Positions 33,869 to 41,109 of a stretch of DNA of 41,288 nt are shown one piece after another. Source of the DNA: Smithellaceae bacterium (GTDB lineage: Bacteria > Desulfobacterota > Syntrophia > Syntrophales > Smithellaceae); the NCBI GenBank assembly GCA_030690945.1, contig JAUYFM010000037.1, positions 1 to 41,288 on the forward strand, given 5' to 3'. The position numbers and the translations under genes are program-made. How positions within the stretch are numbered: the stretch's first letter is position 1; every line of letters begins with the position of its first letter. The notes under the pieces are model-generated. The model was given only the letters and a program-made list of their open reading frames with translations, did not search any database and was not told where the DNA came from.

Positions 33869-35008
33869 ATGACAACATTGAAATATTTTATCACCGGACT
33901 GATAACCATCATCGTCTGCGTATCAACGGGTCATGCCCAGAGTGAAACGTCACAATCCACCGGACAGGCAATTATTGAAGCGATCAGGATTACCGAGCCT
34001 CTCAGCTTCTGCGGTGAACCTGTACCGCTTGCCGCCCCCGACGTGAGAGAAAGGCTGGAAAGAGAATTACTGGTATCGCTGAATAACGGTGGTGAGATTA
34101 TCCTCTGGCTGAAACGCGCCAATCGCTACTTTCCCGATATTGAAAAGGCTCTGAAAGCCCAATCCATGCCGGATGATCTCAAGTATATCACTATCGCGGA
34201 AAGTTCCTTGCGACCGCTTGTTTTCTCTAATAAAGGGGCCATGGGATACTGGCAGTTTATTGAAGGCACGGGAACAAGATACGGCCTCGATGTCAGCAAT
34301 GACATTGATGAACGGAGAAACGTTTACAGAGCAACGCAAGCGGCAACTAAATATCTCAGAGATCTTTATGCGCTCTTCGGCTCCTGGACGCTTGCTGCAG
34401 CCGCTTATAACATGGGTGAAGACGGTCTGAAATCTGAAATCCTGGTGCAGAAAGTTAATAACTATTACAAGCTTTACTTAAATCAGGAAACACAGAGATA
34501 TGTTTTCCGAATCTTGGCGGCAAAAATCATCATATCTAATCCGACAAAATTCGGTTATGTGCTATCCAAAGATGATCTTTATTCACCCAGACAATTTGAC
34601 ACGGTAGAAATACAGACCAGTCAACCCGTGTCCCTTCATATCATCGCGCAGGCAGCTGATACGTATTTCAAAATCATTAAAGACCTCAACCCACAAATCA
34701 AATTCTATCATCTGCCTGCCGGAACCTATCAGATAAGCATTCCCAAAGGGTCGGCGACCGCTTTTCACGAACGTTACGATAAACTCATGGCAGAATGGCT
34801 TGCCTTGAAAAATAATTCCGTTTATACTGTCAAAAAAGGAGACACCCTCACAGGCATTGCCGCCCGCTTCAATGTGCCCTTTAAAGCTCTGACGATTTGG
34901 AACTCGATCAGCAACAGAAAAATTGCGCCCGGTGATAAGCTTTATGTTTTCTCTGATAGTCTAAAGTCAGGCAGCAAGTCAGACAACCCCGTTGATCCCT
35001 CGCCGTAA
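33869..35008 (+). CDS. MltD-like membrane-bound lytic transglycosylase with LysM
   Basis: A 379-aa protein from the ATG of MTTLKYFITGLITIIVCVST, which is a clear signal peptide. The SLT domain shows YITIAESSL with the catalytic Glu (about residue 111), then GAMGYWQFIEGTG and LAAAAYNMGEDGL. A degenerate LysM-like stretch (about 240-300) precedes a good LysM near the C-terminus (VYTVKKGDTLTGIAARFNVP). It cleaves peptidoglycan glycan strands to 1,6-anhydromuropeptides. The start is unsettled. This ATG lacks a Shine-Dalgarno, whereas a TTG at 33767 has GGGAGG upstream and is in frame, which would add 34 residues encoded largely by a palindromic block. Confidence 0.88.
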   Translation: MTTLKYFITGLITIIVCVSTGHAQSETSQSTGQAIIEAIRITEPLSFCGEPVPLAAPDVRERLERELLVSLNNGGEIILWLKRANRYFPDIEKALKAQSMPDDLKYITIAESSLRPLVFSNKGAMGYWQFIEGTGTRYGLDVSNDIDERRNVYRATQAATKYLRDLYALFGSWTLAAAAYNMGEDGLKSEILVQKVNNYYKLYLNQETQRYVFRILAAKIIISNPTKFGYVLSKDDLYSPRQFDTVEIQTSQPVSLHIIAQAADTYFKIIKDLNPQIKFYHLPAGTYQISIPKGSATAFHERYDKLMAEWLALKNNSVYTVKKGDTLTGIAARFNVPFKALTIWNSISNRKIAPGDKLYVFSDSLKSGSKSDNPVDPSP

Positions 35009-35069
35009 AGCATCAAAACCCTTCTGGATACCTTTCAAACAGGGAAGTTTAGTTTCCTCTCATCGGGAT

Positions 35070-35912
35070 TTACCCGCCGATCCTGTTTTTTGTGTTTTTA
35101 TCGCCGACCCTGCCAAAACCGTAATCCAGCAGTTTTCGCGTCTGCCGAGAGCGAATTCTCGGATTTTTTGCACCCAGAACAACGGCCATCAGTCTTGTGC
35201 CGCCTCGGATAGCCGTTGCGACCAAATGAAAACCGGCAGCGCCCACATAGCCTGTTTTGAGCCCGTCCGCTCCCGGATACTTGTTAAGGAGATCATTGCG
35301 GTTGGTCAGAATTTGATTATTAAAAGTAAAACGTTCGATGGAATGAATTTTTTGCGAATTTGGAAAACGCCGCAGATATTCACGTGACAGTATGTAAATA
35401 TCGCGGGCGGTTGTTTTTTGTTTTCTGTTCGGCAAACCATGGGGATTGACAAAATGGGTGTGTTTCATTCCCAGCGCTTTTGCTTTGGCATTCATCCTCA
35501 TAACAAATTGCTCCACGTTGCCCCCGAAATGTTCGGCCAGGGCGACGGAGGCGTCGTTGGCGGAATGAATGGCCATGCCCTTGACCAGATCAAACACTTC
35601 GTATTGGGCGCCCGGTTCAAAAAGCATTTTAGAGCCACTCGTCTGAACGGCATTGGCACTGATCGTGACGATGTCGGAATAACCGGCTTTCTTCTCGGCA
35701 ATGTCTTCGGAGATTAAATACAGCGACATGATCTTGGACAATGAGGCGGGCTGAATCACCTTATCGGCATTTTGCTGGTAAAGCACCTTGCCGGTATTTA
35801 TTTCCACAAGCATCGCCGCTTTTACAGCGAGGGGTTGAAAAGATTTTTCAGCCGCAAAAATCGCAACCGGCAAAAAAAACAAGCACAAAATGAATACCGC
35901 TATCTTCTTCAA
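35070..35912 (-). CDS. D-alanyl-D-alanine carboxypeptidase (S11, PBP5/6-like)
   Basis: A protein of about 280 aa. I choose a TTG at 35910-35912 because it is preceded by AAGGA at 5 bases and starts a textbook signal peptide (KKIAVFILCLFFLPVAIFA). The upstream ATGs in this frame add 22-44 residues of implausible sequence. Penicillin-binding motifs are all there: SLSK (PASLSKIMSLYL), SAN (IHSANDASVALAEHFGG) and KTG (DGLKTGYVGAAG). It trims the terminal D-Ala from pentapeptides in the periplasm. The C-terminal membrane-anchoring domain of E. coli PBP5 is missing. It converges on the lytic transglycosylase gene, from which its stop is 61 bases away. Confidence 0.9.
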   Translation of the reverse strand: MKKIAVFILCLFFLPVAIFAAEKSFQPLAVKAAMLVEINTGKVLYQQNADKVIQPASLSKIMSLYLISEDIAEKKAGYSDIVTISANAVQTSGSKMLFEPGAQYEVFDLVKGMAIHSANDASVALAEHFGGNVEQFVMRMNAKAKALGMKHTHFVNPHGLPNRKQKTTARDIYILSREYLRRFPNSQKIHSIERFTFNNQILTNRNDLLNKYPGADGLKTGYVGAAGFHLVATAIRGGTRLMAVVLGAKNPRIRSRQTRKLLDYGFGRVGDKNTKNRIGG

Positions 35913-36100
35913 ACTGATCCTTGTCCTCCCGCATTGAATTGCTGATGAAAGATAACAACTTCCGAACTGAAAAGCAATCATTAAGTGGGAACATTGAGTG
36001 CCCGGCATGTTGGCCAAGTTGTCCAAAGCCAATAAACAAAGCATCCGAATATCTTTTAGTCAATCCCGGCAATTGTTCGATTCTTTTTCAGGTATAATTC

Positions 36101-36129
36101 TTGACAAACATCAATTTCTGCTTTAATTA
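36101..36129 (+). promoter_or_regulatory. Candidate promoter/operator of the Rrf2 gene
   Basis: TTGACA (36101-36106) has TAATTA at 17 bases, a poor -10. A perfect TATAAT lies just before it (36093-36098) without a partner. Downstream, TTACTAG occurs twice (36127 and 36148) and ACTA...TAGT gives partial dyad symmetry, a possible Rrf2 autoregulatory site. Confidence 0.35.
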
Positions 36130-36162
36130 CTAGCATTAGAATAGTGTTTACTAGGGATGATT

Positions 36163-36621
36163 ATGAAACTCTCCACCCGATCAAGATATGGCGCCAGGAT
36201 GATGATCGCTCTGGCCGCCGCCGGTGGTGATAATTCTGTATTTCTTAAAGACATCGCTGCCAGTGAAGACATATCGGAAAAATACTTGAGTTTAATCGTA
36301 ATCCCCTTAAGAGCTGCCGGACTTCTTCGCTCTATACGGGGTGCTCGCGGCGGTTATGCCCTCGCCAGAGAGCCGAAAGATATTTCTTTACGCGATATTG
36401 TCGAGGCGGTGGACGGAGAAACTTGTCTGGTAAACTGCGTGAAGAATCCTGATATCTGCAAGAGAGCATCGATCTGTCCGATAAGAGATACCTGGACCGA
36501 GCTCGGCAATACGATTAAGGAGGCGATGTCCGGTGTGACGCTCGCGCACCTTGTCGCCGGCCAGCAAGGCAAAAAAAGCGTCACCAGGCCAAAAGCAAGA
36601 CAAATTAAAAAGGAACAATAA
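36163..36621 (+). CDS. Rrf2/IscR-family transcriptional regulator
   Basis: A 152-aa DNA-binding protein beginning MKLSTRSRYGARMMIALA, the Rrf2 winged-helix start. The second ATG is chosen because GGGA precedes it at a suitable distance. The recognition helix and wing are ISEKYLSLIVIPLRAAGLL and RGARGGYALAREP. Four cysteines follow in C-x3-C-x7-C-x5-C spacing (CLVNC to ICPIRD), which is the region that holds a 2Fe-2S cluster or redox switch in IscR/NsrR/CymR relatives. It is probably a sensor of Fe-S status, redox or a sulfur metabolite. The gene lies 9 bases upstream of nadA, whose product needs a 4Fe-4S cluster. Confidence 0.9.
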   Translation: MKLSTRSRYGARMMIALAAAGGDNSVFLKDIAASEDISEKYLSLIVIPLRAAGLLRSIRGARGGYALAREPKDISLRDIVEAVDGETCLVNCVKNPDICKRASICPIRDTWTELGNTIKEAMSGVTLAHLVAGQQGKKSVTRPKARQIKKEQ

Positions 36622-36630
36622 GAGTTCTTC

Positions 36631-37536
36631 ATGGAAATAACAAAAAGAATAGAACAGTTGAAAAAAGAAAAAAATGCCGTGATTCTGGCCCATAACTATC
36701 AACTGCCCGAGGTCCAGGATGTGGCCGACTTTGTCGGCGATTCACTGGGACTGAGTATGACTGCGGCGAAAACCGACGCGGATGTGATTGTATTTTGCGG
36801 CGTTCACTTCATGGCGGAAACGGCGAAAATTCTGTCGCCGGATAAAATAGTATTACTCCCCGACCGGAAAGCCGGCTGCCCGATGGCGGATATGATTGAC
36901 GCGGAGAGCCTCATAGCCTTGCAGGTTGAACATCCGCAGGCGGTGACGCTTTGCTACGTCAATACGTCCGCTGAGGTGAAAGCGCATTGCGATTACTGCT
37001 GCACGTCGGGAAACGCGCTGAACATGGTGCAGCATATTCTAAAAAGTCACGACGAGATCATTTTCGTTCCTGATAAATATCTGGCTCAATATGTTTCCGT
37101 ACAGATCGGACGTCCGTTTATTACCTGGGAAGGTTTCTGCCCAACGCACGCCCGAATTCTGCCCGAAGATATTATGCGTGCCCGCAAACTTCATCCGCAA
37201 GCCAAAGTATTAGTGCATCCTGAATGCACGCCGGAATTGACTAGGCTGGCTGACATGGTCGCTTCCACAGAGAAGATGTGTGGTTATGTTTACGAGAGCA
37301 GCGCGATGGAATTTATCATCGGCACGGAAATCGGCATTATTCACCGGATGCAGAAAGAGAATCCGTCGAAACATTTTTATCCGGCATCCCAGAAAGCGGT
37401 TTGCCCGAATATGAAACGGATCAACCTGGAAAAGATTCTCTGGTCGCTCACGGACATGGATTATCAAATTACCGTCCCGGAAGAGACGATGCGTCAGGCC
37501 AGGGGCGCGATTGAAAGAATGCTGAAAATTATTTGA
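36631..37536 (+). CDS. nadA: Quinolinate synthase A
   Basis: A 301-aa enzyme that condenses iminoaspartate with dihydroxyacetone phosphate to quinolinate for NAD synthesis. Family motifs are ILAHNYQLPEVQDVADFVGD, VHFMAETAKIL, TSAEVKAHCDYCCTSGNA, VLVHPECTPEL and VCPNMKRINLEKI. Three of these supply the 4Fe-4S cysteines (near residues 113, 195 and 254). The length is that of the short NadA type (about 300 aa). NadB and NadC are not in the window. It probably shares a transcript with the Rrf2 gene before it and metX after it (10-base gap). Confidence 0.96.
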   Translation: MEITKRIEQLKKEKNAVILAHNYQLPEVQDVADFVGDSLGLSMTAAKTDADVIVFCGVHFMAETAKILSPDKIVLLPDRKAGCPMADMIDAESLIALQVEHPQAVTLCYVNTSAEVKAHCDYCCTSGNALNMVQHILKSHDEIIFVPDKYLAQYVSVQIGRPFITWEGFCPTHARILPEDIMRARKLHPQAKVLVHPECTPELTRLADMVASTEKMCGYVYESSAMEFIIGTEIGIIHRMQKENPSKHFYPASQKAVCPNMKRINLEKILWSLTDMDYQITVPEETMRQARGAIERMLKII

Positions 37537-37546
37537 GATCAATTTT

Positions 37547-38665
37547 ATGAAAAATAATTCACTTGATATTGTCCATACCCAGTACGTTACCTTTGCCGAG
37601 CCACCCGATACGTTGCAGTTAAAATCAGGCCGCAGTATCGGCCCCGTCACCCTGGCTTACGAAACCTACGGTAAGCTCAACCCGGCTAAATCGAACGCTA
37701 TTTTAGTTTGCCACGCGCTTTCGGGAGACGCTCATGCCGCCGGAATACACAAGGACGACAAGACACCCGGCTGGTGGGACGACATGATTGGACCGGGTAA
37801 GGCGCTGGACACTCGTCTTTATTTTGTGATTTGCTCCAACGTAATCGGCGGATGCAAAGGCAGCACGGGGCCTTCGTCGATCAATCCTGAAACGGGCAAA
37901 CCTTACGCGCTGGATTTTCCGTTGATTACCATCGCGGACATGGTGGAAGCCGAGCGCCACTTAATCGACCACCTCGGCATTGAAAAACTTCTTTGCGTCA
38001 TCGGCGGCTCGATGGGCGGCATGCAGGCGCTGCAATGGACTTCAGCCTACCCCGGACGTGTGCTGTCCGCAATTCCGATTGCCACGGCATTGAAGCATTC
38101 ACCGCAACAAATTGCCTTCAACGAAGTCATCCGGCAATCCATCATGGCGGATCCGGCTTGGCGCAAGGGTTACTATTACGAACACGGTCAGCCGGAAAAC
38201 GGCCTGGCGGTCGCGCGCATGATCGGTCACATCACCTTTATGAGCGATCAGTCCATGGAAGAAAAATTTTCACGCAAACTTAAAAATGACAACCTCAGCT
38301 TTCAGTTTGTGGATGACTTTGAAGTGGAAGGTTATTTGCGCTATCGCGGGTATAATTTTGTCAAGCGTTTTGACGCAAATTCGTACCTCTACATTACCAA
38401 GGCCATGGACTACCTTGATCTCTCCGGTGAAAACTTTATCCCGGACATCAAAAAAACAACCATCCGATTTCTGGTGATTTCATTTAAGTCAGATTGGCTC
38501 TACCCTTCCCATCAATCCCAGGAAATTGTCCGTCTTTTAAAAAGAAAGCACGCCTACACGACCTATTTCGATCTGATCTCGACTTACGGCCATGACGCTT
38601 TTTTGATCGAGATTGACGACGAAACAAGACTGATTAAAAATTTTCTGGCCAATATTGAGCACTAA
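37547..38665 (+). CDS. metX: Homoserine O-acetyltransferase
   Basis: A 372-aa alpha/beta-hydrolase-fold enzyme that acylates homoserine as the first step of methionine synthesis. The nucleophile elbow is GGSMGGMQALQW, with Ser near residue 152. The Asp is in SFKSDWLYPSHQS and the His in YGHDAFLIE. AYETYGKLNP, CHALSGDAHAAG and GGCKGSTGPSSINP are further MetX signatures. Acetyl versus succinyl specificity cannot be proved by eye. The next gene, metW, is the usual partner. Confidence 0.95.
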   Translation: MKNNSLDIVHTQYVTFAEPPDTLQLKSGRSIGPVTLAYETYGKLNPAKSNAILVCHALSGDAHAAGIHKDDKTPGWWDDMIGPGKALDTRLYFVICSNVIGGCKGSTGPSSINPETGKPYALDFPLITIADMVEAERHLIDHLGIEKLLCVIGGSMGGMQALQWTSAYPGRVLSAIPIATALKHSPQQIAFNEVIRQSIMADPAWRKGYYYEHGQPENGLAVARMIGHITFMSDQSMEEKFSRKLKNDNLSFQFVDDFEVEGYLRYRGYNFVKRFDANSYLYITKAMDYLDLSGENFIPDIKKTTIRFLVISFKSDWLYPSHQSQEIVRLLKRKHAYTTYFDLISTYGHDAFLIEIDDETRLIKNFLANIEH

Positions 38666-38683
38666 AAGGAAAAGAATAAAGGC

Positions 38684-39265
38684 ATGAAACCTGATCATCA
38701 AATTATTGCGGACATTGTTCATGAGGGAGCGCATATTTTAGACTTGGGCTGCGGCAATGGCGAACTGCTTTCCCTTTTGCGGCAACATAAAAACGCCCTG
38801 GTGCAAGGCATCGAGCTGGATGAGGATCAGATGCACACCTGCGTTGAAAACGGCCTCACCGTCCTGCAAGGCGACATTGAGACCGGCCTGGAGGATTATC
38901 CCAACCAGTCATTTGACTATGTGATTCTCAATCAGATCATGCAGGAAATTAAAAAAGCGGATTTCGTCATTCAGGAGGCGCTACGCATCGGGCACAAGGT
39001 CATTGTCGGCTTCCCTAATTTTGCCCATCTTTCGGCGCGCACAACCCTTTTCCTGCATGGCAGGACGCCGATCAATGAAGCTCTGCCCTATTACTGGTTT
39101 GAGACGCCCAACATCCGTTTCCTGACGATTTGGGACTTTGTTGATTACTGTGAAAAAAAGAACATTACAATTGAACAAAAATATTTTCTGGGAAAGTCAG
39201 GACTCATTCATTTCCTGCCCAATTTGTTTGCGCAGAATGCTCTCTTTGTCCTTGCCCGACCCTGA
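38684..39265 (+). CDS. metW: Methionine biosynthesis protein MetW
   Basis: A 193-aa methyltransferase-fold protein with the nucleotide-binding loop ILDLGCGNGELLSLLRQ and a QGIELDEDQMHTCVENGL segment that includes the acidic residue after strand two. GFPNFAHLSARTTLFLHGR is the MetW-specific stretch. MetW is needed along with MetX for homoserine acylation in several proteobacteria, although it looks like a methyltransferase. It follows metX by 18 bases. Its stop codon TGA borders repeat copy B. Confidence 0.94.
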   Translation: MKPDHQIIADIVHEGAHILDLGCGNGELLSLLRQHKNALVQGIELDEDQMHTCVENGLTVLQGDIETGLEDYPNQSFDYVILNQIMQEIKKADFVIQEALRIGHKVIVGFPNFAHLSARTTLFLHGRTPINEALPYYWFETPNIRFLTIWDFVDYCEKKNITIEQKYFLGKSGLIHFLPNLFAQNALFVLARP

Positions 39266-39369
39266 ATCAACCACCTCGCGAGCTCGCTGTCGAGGCATGA
39301 AATGAACGTCATTATATCGCGAGCAAGCTCGCGGAGAATTAATGCTCGTCCCGCAACAGCGGGATTAAA
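39265..39369 (-). repeat. Palindromic repeat element, copy B (inverted)
   Basis: The same roughly 105-bp element as copies A and C, in the opposite orientation. It starts on the last base of the metW stop codon and ends 16 bases before the ridA start. The CGCGAGC/GCTCGCG hairpin and the GGGA/TCCC end hairpin are both intact. Because it lies inside an otherwise tight operon it may modulate downstream expression. Confidence 0.92.
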
Positions 39370-39385
39370 AAGAAATGGAAAACAT

Positions 39386-39763
39386 ATGGACAAGAAAATT
39401 TTAACCTCGTCTAAGCTGCCCGTTTTGGGACCATACTCCACCGCCATGGAGGCAGGCGGCCTTATTTTTATATCGGGGCAATTGCCGCTCAATCCGGCAA
39501 CCGGCGAAATCGTCATGGATATTCAGCCGGCCACCCGTCAGGTTTTAACAAATCTTCAGACCCTTCTTGAAGAAAACGGATTGTCCCTGAAAAATATTAT
39601 CAAGACAACCATCTTTTTAAAAAATATGGGCGACTTCGCCGCCGTCAATGAGATTTACGCCGGTTTTTTCCCCAGTGAGCCGCCCGCGCGCTCGACCGTG
39701 GAAGTTGCCGCTCTACCCAAAGGTGCGCCACTGGAAATTGAAGCCGTCGCGGTAAGGAATTAA
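39386..39763 (+). CDS. ridA: RidA family enamine/imine deaminase
   Basis: A 125-aa protein starting at MDKKILTSSKLPVLGPYSTA; the open frame upstream is repeat copy B. Family motifs are GPYSTAMEAGGLIFISGQLP, TRQVLTNLQTLLEENGLS and the C-terminal PPARSTVEVAALPKGAPLEIE. The catalytic Arg lies in ARSTVEVAALP. RidA hydrolyses reactive 2-aminoacrylate and related enamines made by PLP enzymes of serine, cysteine and threonine metabolism. Two bases separate its stop from the MOSC gene. Its position after metX-metW fits amino acid metabolism. Confidence 0.95.
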   Translation: MDKKILTSSKLPVLGPYSTAMEAGGLIFISGQLPLNPATGEIVMDIQPATRQVLTNLQTLLEENGLSLKNIIKTTIFLKNMGDFAAVNEIYAGFFPSEPPARSTVEVAALPKGAPLEIEAVAVRN

Positions 39764-39765
39764 TT

Positions 39766-40197
39766 ATGGCTAAAATACTGTCCGTCAATATCAGTGAGAA
39801 AAAAGGCGAGAAAAAGCATAACATCACTGCCTGCCGCGCCCTGACCGAACAGGGATTGGAGCATGACGCTCATATCGGCATGGCCATACGCCAGATCAGC
39901 TTACTGGCGTCGGAAAGTATCGAAAAAATCCGTCAGAAGGGGTTAAGCGTCAATTACGGTGACTTTGCCGAAAACCTGACCACACAAGGCATCGAACTAT
40001 ACACATTGCCTTTGGGCACAAAAATTAAAGTTGGCTATGATGTGCTTCTGGAAGTCACGCAAATCGGAAAGACGTGCTTGGCGCCCTGCGCGATCTATCA
40101 TGCCGTCGGCGATTGCGTCATGCCCAAAGAAGGCATTTTCGTCCGCGTTTTATCGGATGGCATGATTGCCGTCGGTGATGAAATAAACGTGGTTTAA
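39766..40197 (+). CDS. Stand-alone MOSC domain protein
   Basis: A 143-aa single-domain protein with the MOSC pattern: GLEHDAHIGMAIRQISLLA, NYGDFAENLTTQGIEL, LPLGTKIKVGYDVLLEVTQI and GKTCLAPCAIYH. The conserved Cys expected to carry or transfer sulfur is in TCLAPC, where it is paired with a second Cys (TC-x3-C). MOSC domains deliver sulfur in molybdenum cofactor sulfuration or act in related sulfur chemistry. No moa, moe or mob gene is adjacent. It lies 2 bases after ridA. Its TAA stop is made by the first bases of repeat copy C. Confidence 0.9.
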   Translation: MAKILSVNISEKKGEKKHNITACRALTEQGLEHDAHIGMAIRQISLLASESIEKIRQKGLSVNYGDFAENLTTQGIELYTLPLGTKIKVGYDVLLEVTQIGKTCLAPCAIYHAVGDCVMPKEGIFVRVLSDGMIAVGDEINVV

Positions 40198-40296
40198 TCC
40201 CGCTGTTGCGGGACGAGCGTTAATTCTCCGCGGCGGGCTCGCGATATAATGACGTTCATTTCATGCCTCGACAGCGAGCTCGCGAGGTGGTTGATT
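40193..40296 (+). repeat. Palindromic repeat element, copy C
   Basis: Same orientation as copy A. The central hairpin differs (CGCGGCGGGCTCGCG instead of CGCGAGCTTGCTCGCG). It starts at the stop of the MOSC gene and ends 17 bases before the AhpD-like gene start, so it lies between two co-directional genes. Confidence 0.92.
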
Positions 40297-40313
40297 CTTA
40301 CAGGGAGTTTATC

Positions 40314-40871
40314 ATGAAAGCCTTTATCGACCCACCTCAGTCCATTCCCTTTTATCTTAAGATTGGCATTTGGATTTCTAAAAAAGTCACCGGCCGCGAC
40401 CTTTTGCCGGCAAAGCTTCTGTCCTGGTATCCCAAGGTAGCTATCAGCTCCGGCATTATGGAGTCCCTGGTTGCACATAAAGATTTAAACCTGGACAAAC
40501 GGATTCTCAAACTGGTCCGTCTGCGAACTTCATTTTCTGTCGCCTGTCCTTTTTGCATCGATATGAATTCTTATGATTATGATCAATTTGGAATAACACC
40601 CGAAGAGCTGGCGGCTTTACAAGGAAAGATTGAGATTGCAGTGGTGGAAACATTTTCAGTGCGTGAAATCATCGCCATGGAATATGCCGTTTTAATTTCC
40701 CGCGCGCCATTGGTGTTTGGGCAAGACTTCGTTGATAAACTGAAGGAATATTTTAGCGAGCGGGAAATCGTGATTCTGGCTTCCACCGCCGCGCAAGTCA
40801 ATTACTGGGCAAGACTGCTGCAAGCCCTGGGCGTTCCTCCAGCCGGATTTTCAGGCCAATGTGAACTTTAG
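40314..40871 (+). CDS. Carboxymuconolactone decarboxylase/AhpD-like protein
   Basis: A 185-aa protein starting at MKAFIDPPQSIPFYLKIGIW, with AGGGAG a few bases upstream; the longer open frame runs into repeat copy C. The AhpD-like core is LRTSFSVACPFCIDMNSYDY, with the CxxC redox pair, followed by the helical EREIVILASTAAQVNYWARL. AhpD-like proteins are thiol-disulfide enzymes or decarboxylases. The CPFC pair with a nearby Asp favours a redox or peroxide-linked role; substrate unknown. It is the last plus-strand gene in the window and there is no clear terminator within 120 bases. Confidence 0.87.
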   Translation: MKAFIDPPQSIPFYLKIGIWISKKVTGRDLLPAKLLSWYPKVAISSGIMESLVAHKDLNLDKRILKLVRLRTSFSVACPFCIDMNSYDYDQFGITPEELAALQGKIEIAVVETFSVREIIAMEYAVLISRAPLVFGQDFVDKLKEYFSEREIVILASTAAQVNYWARLLQALGVPPAGFSGQCEL

Positions 40872-40995
40872 CCACGAGGCTTATCTCGATTAGTTGCCAA
40901 CGGAAGAATTGTCAGGATTGACGTAAAGCAGGAAGCAACTGTATATTGACTACACCTACCTTCTAAACAACTTCGAGCAGGTTGAGATATTGCTG

Positions 40996-41109
40996 ATACC
41001 AAGTTGCATTCAAATGTTAACTGTAGTTCGGGTCTTTAGACCCGTTGAACACGCGAACCTAAAGGTTCGGACTACGTTGGTTCGTTATCCTTTGAATGCG
41101 ACTGGGTAT
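40996..41109. repeat. 114-bp inverted-repeat (MITE-like) element
   Basis: The outer arms ATACCAAGTTGCATTCAAA and its near-complement TTTGAATGCGACTGGGTAT frame two inner hairpins, CGGGTCTTTAGACCCG and CGAACCTAAAGGTTCG. These lie inside GTAGT...ACTAC arms. There is no coding capacity of its own. It covers the last codons and the stop of the GGDEF gene. Confidence 0.8.

Noticed and set aside
35009-35069. Possible terminator between the transglycosylase and carboxypeptidase genes
   Set aside because: AAACAGG/CCTGTTT could pair across about 40 bases, but the loop runs into coding sequence and the fit is poor on both strands.
39302-39385. N-terminal extension of RidA with residues ISRASSRRINARPATAG
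   Set aside because: These codons belong to palindromic repeat copy B. The same peptide appears from the other repeat copies and is not part of the RidA family.
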